Shown one piece after another: positions 58,877 through 64,000 of a stretch of DNA of 64,000 bases. The position numbers and the translations under genes were made by a program. The notes under the pieces were generated by a model. It ran no database searches and had not been told where the DNA came from. It worked only from the letters and a program-made list of their open reading frames with translations. The stretch covers positions 33,516 through 97,515 of the forward strand of contig JAFGGL010000036.1 in assembly GCA_016930575.1 (NCBI GenBank), in the 5' to 3' direction. How positions within the stretch are numbered: the first letter of the stretch is position 1; each line of letters opens with the position of its first letter. The stretch comes from Clostridiales bacterium. GTDB taxonomy: Bacteria; Bacillota; Clostridia; Christensenellales; Aristaeellaceae.

Positions 58877-61426
58877 TTACTTTACGGCCATCGCGACCGT
58901 CGCCGTCCATCCCAGGTCGATCGCCTTTTGATGCGCGGTGGCATACGCCCCGATCGCCGCGACCTGCGCGGCGGTGCGCGGGAAATGAACGCACAGGTGG
59001 CCGGGGAAATTGTTTGTTGAACAGTGGTCCACGCCGTGCGCCACGTCGTGCGTTGTGGCTATATATACGCTGCCGTTACTGAATACCACCCATACGGGTT
59101 TGGGCGTCCAGGTCACTTCTCCGCCGAACGCCTGATAGAGCTTCTCGGTATCTTCGGCGGTCGTCGGGTAGCCGTCGGCATGCGCGCCGAATGAGAACAA
59201 TGTAATATGCCAGCTGATCCCCGTGTTATAGTCGTAGACCGTCACGTTGGGGTATTTTCTCGTAACGGCGCGTACCTCGTCATACCAGTTTGCATATCTC
59301 ACGTTCGCGGGATTGATTCCGCCGGATATGCTCGGCGCGGTCGACGCTGTTACCGCATCCTCCTGCTCCTGCATTTCCTTGACCAGCGCGGTCAGCGTCA
59401 GTTTTCCGGCAATGCCGTCCGCCGTCAGGCGCTGTGCTTTCTGGAATGCGATCAGCGCCAGACTTGTCACCGGGCCGAAGATGCCGTCGGCGCTGCCTTT
59501 GAGGTAACCCAACGCGATCAGGTGTTCCTGCATCTGGCGCACGGTATTGGAGACCGTACCCTGCGTCAACGTCTCGGACGTATCCAAAGCGGTCGCGGTA
59601 TCGGAATACAGCGCGGCCAGGGTATTGCTTCCTGCGATGCCGTCGCGCACCAGGCTGTTCTCGCGCTGGAAGGCCAGGACCGCCGCCTTGGTCTGCAATC
59701 CGTATCTGCCGTCCGCATCGCCGCTGAGATACCCGAGAACGATCAGCCGCTCCTGCATCCGGGCGACTTCAAGGCCGCTGTCGCCGTAGCGCAGCGTGGA
59801 ATAGGTGTTTTCTTCGGCGATGGCGTTTGCGGGCGCGGCCAGCGCCTTTTTCGAATATAGCAGTTTCTGCGTTTCGTACCCCGCCTTGCCGTCAACAGTC
59901 AGGCCGTTGACCTTCTGGAACAGATTGACCGCTTCCATATCGTCGTTCAAGTATACGCCGTCAAGCCGCGAGATATAATATCCGAGTTCAAACAGCCGCT
60001 GCTGCAGGCTCAGGACTTCATTGCCGATGGATCCGGCTTCGATCGTGGTCACGTCTTCCGTGATATTCACGTTCGCGGCCGGCGTTTCCGCGGGCGCGTT
60101 GCCGTTATAGATGGCGCTGCCTGAGAACAGCACGCCGATGGTCTCGCTGCCGCAGATGCCGTCGGCCTTCAGGAAGTTGCATTCCTGGAAGGTCAATACA
60201 GCCTGATAGGTCCCGCTGCCGAATTTGCCGTCGATCTTGCCATTGTAATATCCCAGGGTGTACAGGCGTGCCTGCACAAGCTTCACGTCGTTGCAGCTGT
60301 CGCCCATTCGGACCGTATCCGACGGCGGCGTCAAGGTTGCCGTCGGGACGGGCGTCGGCGTGACGACCTCGTTTGCGGAGCGGGCGGAAGCGCTGTAGAG
60401 TATGGTTTGCACATCGGTGCTTGCGACGCCGTCGACCGCAATGCCCATCTTTTTCTGGAACGCCTTCAAAGCCTTTTCAGTAAAGCTTCCGAACGTGCCG
60501 GTGATCTCGCCTTCGTAGTACCCGAGTGCCTGCAGGCGGGTCTGCAGTTGTTTCACAAGCTCGCCCTTATCGCCGTACGCAAGCGACATCCCGTAGATCG
60601 GCGGGACGGTTTTTATATTCTTGCGATACCCCGAATAGTTCTTCGGCGTACCCTCAAACAGCAGATATAGAAGTTCCTGATCGGCAACGCCGTCTATAGT
60701 TAAGCCGTTTCGCTTTTCAAACGTCTGTACGGCGTCGCGTGTGTCCGCGCCGTAGCTGCCGTCCGCGTCGCTTTTCAGAAATAGCAGTTCCCTGAGCCCT
60801 TCCTGCAGCGCGTTGACGAACGTGCCGGTATCGCCGATGCTGAGTACGGGATATTTCGCCGCTGCCGGGTTGATCGTCGGTTCGGGAATCGGCGTCGGGG
60901 TGGGAATCGGCGAAAGATTGATATGATCGGTCATGATATAGCCGGTCTTGCCGTTGTATTTTACCTTTGCGTACTTGTTGACAGTTACCGAGCTGACCGT
61001 GATGATCGCGTTTTGCGGAACGATTTGAACGACGTCCGCCGTCGGGCTTGCCGATTTGCGCATGTTCACGCGCGCGGTGGTCGTAGTCTGATACGGGTAT
61101 CCGCTTACGCCCGGCAGAAGGCTTAGAATATACTCGGGGTCTTCCAGCAGGCTGTCTCCGTTGATATACTTCTTCACGGCATAGCCGACGACGCCGTTGA
61201 ATTCTACTTTATAATAGCTGCCGTATTCGCCAAGCAGCGTGACCGTATCGCCCTTTTGGATATAGGCAAGCACCACAGAGGATGACGATGCGGATTTGCG
61301 CAAATTCACGCTGTCCGCCGATCGTACGTCATACGGATAGGTCGCTGCCGAGACGGTTGCGACCGCCGACACGGCAAGCGCGATGCCGCATAAAATAGCT
61401 ATCATTCTTTGCGGGCGAGTTCTCAT
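58877..61426 (-). CDS. Large secreted protein: two SH3b, six peptidoglycan-binding repeats, unusual Cys/His C-terminal domain
   Basis: 849 residues. A signal peptide (1-27) is followed by two bacterial SH3 domains (about 33-90, 110-170; both with VN[LM]RKSAS), a Pro/Thr linker, then six peptidoglycan-binding domains between about 195 and 690 (each around GDxGxxVxxLQxRLxxLGY...DGxxGxxT). The last ~145 residues form a separate domain with HITLFSFGAHADGYP, WTPKPVWVVF and VDHCSTNNFPGHLCVHFPR. Its conserved-looking Cys/His suggest a wall-modifying enzyme related in style to L,D-transpeptidases. I cannot name it. ATG 61426 follows GGAGGAGACAGT. A consensus promoter lies upstream. Confidence 0.88.
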   Translation of the reverse strand: MRTRPQRMIAILCGIALAVSAVATVSAATYPYDVRSADSVNLRKSASSSSVVLAYIQKGDTVTLLGEYGSYYKVEFNGVVGYAVKKYINGDSLLEDPEYILSLLPGVSGYPYQTTTTARVNMRKSASPTADVVQIVPQNAIITVSSVTVNKYAKVKYNGKTGYIMTDHINLSPIPTPTPIPEPTINPAAAKYPVLSIGDTGTFVNALQEGLRELLFLKSDADGSYGADTRDAVQTFEKRNGLTIDGVADQELLYLLFEGTPKNYSGYRKNIKTVPPIYGMSLAYGDKGELVKQLQTRLQALGYYEGEITGTFGSFTEKALKAFQKKMGIAVDGVASTDVQTILYSASARSANEVVTPTPVPTATLTPPSDTVRMGDSCNDVKLVQARLYTLGYYNGKIDGKFGSGTYQAVLTFQECNFLKADGICGSETIGVLFSGSAIYNGNAPAETPAANVNITEDVTTIEAGSIGNEVLSLQQRLFELGYYISRLDGVYLNDDMEAVNLFQKVNGLTVDGKAGYETQKLLYSKKALAAPANAIAEENTYSTLRYGDSGLEVARMQERLIVLGYLSGDADGRYGLQTKAAVLAFQRENSLVRDGIAGSNTLAALYSDTATALDTSETLTQGTVSNTVRQMQEHLIALGYLKGSADGIFGPVTSLALIAFQKAQRLTADGIAGKLTLTALVKEMQEQEDAVTASTAPSISGGINPANVRYANWYDEVRAVTRKYPNVTVYDYNTGISWHITLFSFGAHADGYPTTAEDTEKLYQAFGGEVTWTPKPVWVVFSNGSVYIATTHDVAHGVDHCSTNNFPGHLCVHFPRTAAQVAAIGAYATAHQKAIDLGWTATVAMAVK

Positions 61427-61477
61427 ACTGTCTCCTCCATAATTGCGGAAATGCAGACTTTGCCATTAAACATTTCT

Positions 61478-61506
61478 ATTTTATGAAATTGTGTAAAATA
61501 TGTCAA
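61478..61506 (-). promoter_or_regulatory. Promoter of the SH3/peptidoglycan-binding protein gene
   Basis: On the minus strand: TTGACA, 17 bp, TAAAAT, in an AT-rich gap, 52 bp before the ATG. Confidence 0.85.
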
Positions 61507-61532
61507 GTTATTTATTAATATTTGCGTAATAT

Positions 61533-63287
61533 TTATTCCGCCATCTGATGGCTGCCCAAAAGCCGGCGTATCAACTGCTCCACATAGCGCTGCGCGTATT
61601 GGGAATCGGAGAGGATCTCATCCTGCGATTTGACCTGGTCCCCCATCAGCGCGGTGAACTGGCTGACCTTCAGTCCCAGCGCGTCCTGCATGTCCTGATC
61701 GCTGCCGCCCTTGGACACCAGATAGTAGCACAAAATGCTGTCCTCCTGTCCCATGCGGTGCGCCCTGTCTTCCGCCTGGCTGTGCACCGCAGGCGACCAG
61801 TCCAGCTCGCCGAACACCACGCATGTCGCCCGTTGGAGGTTTAGCCCCGAGGCCGATCGCAGCGAGATGCAGCAGAGGTTGCTCCTGCCGTTCATGAAGC
61901 GTTCCAGCGAGGCTTCCTTCTGCTTCTGGGTCTCCCTGCCGGTGATGAAGCAGGGCCTGAACGCGCGCAGATCCTTTTGATAGCTATCCATTACCTGGTG
62001 GTGATGCGCAAACAGCAGCACTTTCTCGCCGCCCTCTAAAAGCGCGCGAACAAACTGTGCCACGAACGGCGCCTTGGCTATGCCCGTGGCCTGCCGCTCG
62101 CCCTGCTCGATCTCCATCTTCAGCACCGAGCGTTGCGAGCCGGTCAAGTCTTCATCGTGGCGTAGTTGATCCAGTTTCCCGGCCAGCTGCTGCATGAGCT
62201 TTTGGTAAATCGCGTGGTTACTCTCGATCGTCATCACCAGCCGCCGCTTCGGGGGCAGGTCGTAGAGCACGTCCTGCTTGGTCCTGCGCAACATGATGCC
62301 CTCGCGCCGCAGATAATCGCCGAGCAGTTCCGGCTTCAGGACGATCTGGTTGCCGTAACCGTAGCACCATTCGCGGGTAAAGCTTTCGTAATTGCCCAGA
62401 AAATGAAAATCCAGGATGTTGATGACGTTCCAGATCTCCGCGCCGCGGTTGTAGATCGGCGTGCCGCTTAAGCCCACCACGCGCCCGGCATGGTCTGCCA
62501 GCAGGCTTGCGGCGGAATATTTCTCCGTGCCGCTGTGGCGCAGTTCCTGGATCTCGTCGAAGATCACGTATTCCAGTTCCGATTCCGCCAGGTATTGCTT
62601 CCAGCCGCGCAGCAGCAGGTAATGCATCAGGTAGATATCGGCCTGCGGTAAAGCGTACGACTTCAAGCCCTTGACGATGTGGATTGAGAGCGGCTCGCCG
62701 CCTGTCTTCTGCACGAAGCGATGGATCTCCGATTCCCAGTTTCGTATCAGGTGCGCGGGCGCCACGACGATGGCCGGATACGCCGTGATGTGCGATAAAA
62801 GCGCCAGCGATTGCACGGTTTTGCCAAGCCCCATCTCATCGGCGAGCAGGCAGCGCTCCGTGCGCAGTAAAAAGGCAAGGCCTTCCTCCTGGAACGCCGT
62901 CAGCGTTCCGCGGAAGCTTGCCCTGTCCGGCTTGATCCGCGCCGGCGTTCGCAGCGCCGCCTGCCGTGCCTTAACATACGCACGCGCTTCCTCCAGCGCT
63001 TTCGTCCAGCGGGTTTTATCGCGCTCCGCCACGGAAAGCGGATAGCGCATCATCAGCCAGTTTATATCCGCGATGATGCGCCGGTGCGCCGTAAAACGCG
63101 CCTCTCCCCTGCGGCGCGATACCGCGCCCGGGAACAGGCGCTTGCAAAGTTCCGTCACGTTCGGGTCCGCCCTGATGACCCAGCAATTGCTCCGTCGGTT
63201 GTAACTCAGCATGCCGTAGGTCTGCTCCCCGTCCGCCTGCGCGCCGTCGATGCGCAGATAGGGCGGCAGGTCGTGCGGATGATTCAT
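61533..63287 (-). CDS. SNF2-family DNA helicase/translocase
   Basis: 584 residues. An N-terminal ~130-residue region (YGMLSYNRRSNCWVIRADP...LMMRYPLS) resembles that of SMARCAL1-like and phage SNF2 proteins. The two RecA lobes follow: motif I LADEMGLGKTVQSLA (about 147-161), motif II FDEIQEL, motif III GLSGTPIYN, motif V RSASGLNLQRA and motif VI QAEDRAHRMGQ. Such motors move on double-stranded DNA and remodel forks or protein-DNA complexes. It overlaps the nuclease gene by 4 bp, so the two products are made together. Fork repair or phage defence are both possible. Confidence 0.9.
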   Translation of the reverse strand: MNHPHDLPPYLRIDGAQADGEQTYGMLSYNRRSNCWVIRADPNVTELCKRLFPGAVSRRRGEARFTAHRRIIADINWLMMRYPLSVAERDKTRWTKALEEARAYVKARQAALRTPARIKPDRASFRGTLTAFQEEGLAFLLRTERCLLADEMGLGKTVQSLALLSHITAYPAIVVAPAHLIRNWESEIHRFVQKTGGEPLSIHIVKGLKSYALPQADIYLMHYLLLRGWKQYLAESELEYVIFDEIQELRHSGTEKYSAASLLADHAGRVVGLSGTPIYNRGAEIWNVINILDFHFLGNYESFTREWCYGYGNQIVLKPELLGDYLRREGIMLRRTKQDVLYDLPPKRRLVMTIESNHAIYQKLMQQLAGKLDQLRHDEDLTGSQRSVLKMEIEQGERQATGIAKAPFVAQFVRALLEGGEKVLLFAHHHQVMDSYQKDLRAFRPCFITGRETQKQKEASLERFMNGRSNLCCISLRSASGLNLQRATCVVFGELDWSPAVHSQAEDRAHRMGQEDSILCYYLVSKGGSDQDMQDALGLKVSQFTALMGDQVKSQDEILSDSQYAQRYVEQLIRRLLGSHQMAE

Positions 63288-63646
63288 GGCAGGCTAACCC
63301 CCCAAAGCTGCGACAATACGACCTGCTCCGCCCGTTTTCCGTTGATTTCGGGCGGAATGCGCACATTGAACCAACTGACGACGACGATGCTTTCAATCCC
63401 GTCGTGTGCCAGATAGCGCTCAAGCTGTTTCATCAGCCGCTTTTTGTTGGGTTTCCCCTTTTTGATCTCGATGCCGACGCCGCCCGCAAGGTAATCGATC
63501 CGGCAGCCCTTTCCCAGCTTTGCTTCGTGCGTAAACGCGATATCACCCGCGGCTAGCGCTTCGCGGACGTGGTAGTGGATATCCATTTCAAAAAGCACAT
63601 AGGGAATCCGTATCTCCCTGAGCGCGCCGAGTACCGCTTCGATCAC
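63284..63646 (-). CDS. Small PD-(D/E)XK-like nuclease, partner of SNF2 helicase
   Basis: 120 residues. GKGCRIDYLAGGVGIEIKKGKPNKKR shows the PD-(D/E)XK pattern: Asp 51, Glu 60-x-Lys 62, with Glu 41 as a possible further acid and Arg/Lys-rich helix after it. This fits VRR-NUC/GxxxE-type single-domain endonucleases. The rest, with MKQLERYLAHDGIESIVVVSW, fits the following helix and strand of the fold. The start is GTG 63646 with GGAAAGG upstream. It lies 29 bp after yhbY, and its stop overlaps the helicase start (ATGA). Confidence 0.72.
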   Translation of the reverse strand: MIEAVLGALREIRIPYVLFEMDIHYHVREALAAGDIAFTHEAKLGKGCRIDYLAGGVGIEIKKGKPNKKRLMKQLERYLAHDGIESIVVVSWFNVRIPPEINGKRAEQVVLSQLWGVSLP

Positions 63647-63675
63647 GATAAGCCGCCTTTCCGCACCATCGCTTT

Positions 63676-63960
63676 TTAGAGTATGATCTGCTTGTGTGTG
63701 TTGCTTTCCCGGTAGATCACAAACCGCCGGCCGATAACCAAAACCGGTTCCGCGCCTGTTTTTTTACATAACTGTGCGCATGCTTCCTTTGCCGATAAGC
63801 CGCTGTTTTGCTGCACCGCGCACTTGATCAGTTCGCGGGCTTCCAGCGCGTCGTACGCTTCCTTGAGCGTGGCGTCGGTGACGCCGTCCTTCCCGATAAA
63901 CAGGATGGTATCCAGCCCGTTTGCCATTGCGCGCAGCATGGCCCTCTGCTTGCCTGTCAT
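63676..63960 (-). CDS. yhbY: YhbY family RNA-binding (CRM domain) protein
   Basis: The 94-residue single CRM-domain protein associates with pre-50S ribosomal particles. It shows MTGKQRAMLRAMANGL, LFIGKDGVTDATLKEAYDALEARELIK and the C-terminal GRRFVIYRES. ATG 63960 follows AGGAGAG. In Firmicutes yhbY usually stands between obg and nadD. Here nadD is on the other strand 5 kb away, after the helicase module. Confidence 0.93.
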   Translation of the reverse strand: MTGKQRAMLRAMANGLDTILFIGKDGVTDATLKEAYDALEARELIKCAVQQNSGLSAKEACAQLCKKTGAEPVLVIGRRFVIYRESNTHKQIIL

Positions 63961-63969
63961 ATATCTCTC

Positions 63970-64000
63970 CTATTCGACGAAATCAAATTCCGTCGTGCCG
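63970..64000 (-). CDS. C-terminal end of an upstream gene, probably obg
   Basis: On the minus strand a frame reads GTTEFDFVE and a TAG stop 9 bp before yhbY. An acidic, aromatic end of this kind (EFDFVE) and the position before yhbY fit the GTPase Obg, but only nine residues are visible. Confidence 0.45.
   Translation of the reverse strand, partial: GTTEFDFVE

Noticed and set aside
61533-63646. Prophage remnant
   Set aside because: Phage-type enzymes are present, but no structural, lysis or integrase genes are near and the flanks are housekeeping genes.
1-64000. CRISPR array
   Set aside because: No regularly spaced direct repeats with unique spacers were seen.

Overview
The window looks like a chromosomal segment from a Gram-positive anaerobe of the class Clostridia with a fairly high G+C content (clearly above 50% by eye). 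The evidence is the gene content and order: an mraZ-led division/cell-wall cluster, MutS2, PhoH-PgpH-YbeY-Cdd-Era, the ddl-murF pair, argR-recN, ruvCAB-queA, class B sortase, YhbY-NadD-YqeK-RsfS, a SpoVK-like AAA ATPase, an ECF S component and the clostridial GGGtGRT gene pair. MurE carries the DNPR motif of meso-diaminopimelate-adding enzymes. No genus is assigned. I saw no prophage, insertion sequence, rRNA or CRISPR array. There is one tRNA.

Layout. 1-2.4 kb: end of a sugar-type solute-binding protein, a small zinc-ribbon protein and a metallophosphoesterase, closed by a terminator. 2.5-11.1 kb: a rearranged dcw cluster (mraZ, ftsL-like, murE, mraY, murD, ftsQ) followed by a HAD phosphatase and a secreted L,D-transpeptidase. 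The cluster lacks rsmH, the division transpeptidase, murF, ftsW and murG, and is headed by a consensus promoter with about 10-bp-spaced GTGG boxes typical of MraZ autoregulation. 11.2-12.9 kb: the GGGtGRT pair. 13.0-14.1 kb: an AT-rich trypsin-like protease gene between two near-identical palindromic terminators. 14.1-16.0 kb: an SPFH/zinc-ribbon protein and a receiver-like protein. 16.2-22.7 kb: cyclophilin, mutS2, a two-component system, shikimate kinase and a metallo-hydrolase, then tRNA-Val on the other strand.

23-26.3 kb: sortase B and a maltose-phosphorylase-like GH65 enzyme. 26.3-31.2 kb (minus): an amidohydrolase leading three GT4 glycosyltransferases, all with 4-base overlaps. 31.3-33.7 kb: a DUF6062-type metal-site protein, dCMP deaminase and a CbxX/SpoVK AAA ATPase. 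33.7-38.8 kb: phoH, pgpH, a ybeY-cdd gene fusion and era. 38.8-48.3 kb (minus): an eight-gene operon, alpha/beta hydrolase - membrane-anchored murF - ddl - dxs - tlyA - nadK - argR - recN, convergent with era. 48.4-53.7 kb: a DUF3048 protein, yigZ (minus) and ruvC-ruvA-ruvB-queA. 53.7-57.1 kb (minus): an ECF S component, coaX, hom and plsY. 57.3-58.9 kb: a nadD-yqeK fusion and rsfS. 58.9-64 kb (minus): the probable end of obg, yhbY, a PD-(D/E)XK-like nuclease, an SNF2 helicase, and a very large secreted SH3/peptidoglycan-binding protein.

Most genes are housekeeping: peptidoglycan precursors and division, RNA processing, DNA repair and cofactor synthesis. The less ordinary parts are the protease cassette, the nuclease/SNF2 pair inside the obg-yhbY neighbourhood, the polytopic MurF with its hydrolase and ligase partners, the ybeY-cdd fusion, the GGGtGRT pair, and a protein with a duplicated CxxC/CxxH metal site. 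Promoter calls rest on -35/-10 matches with 16-17 bp spacing. Residue positions are counted by hand, and those given with 'about' are approximate.
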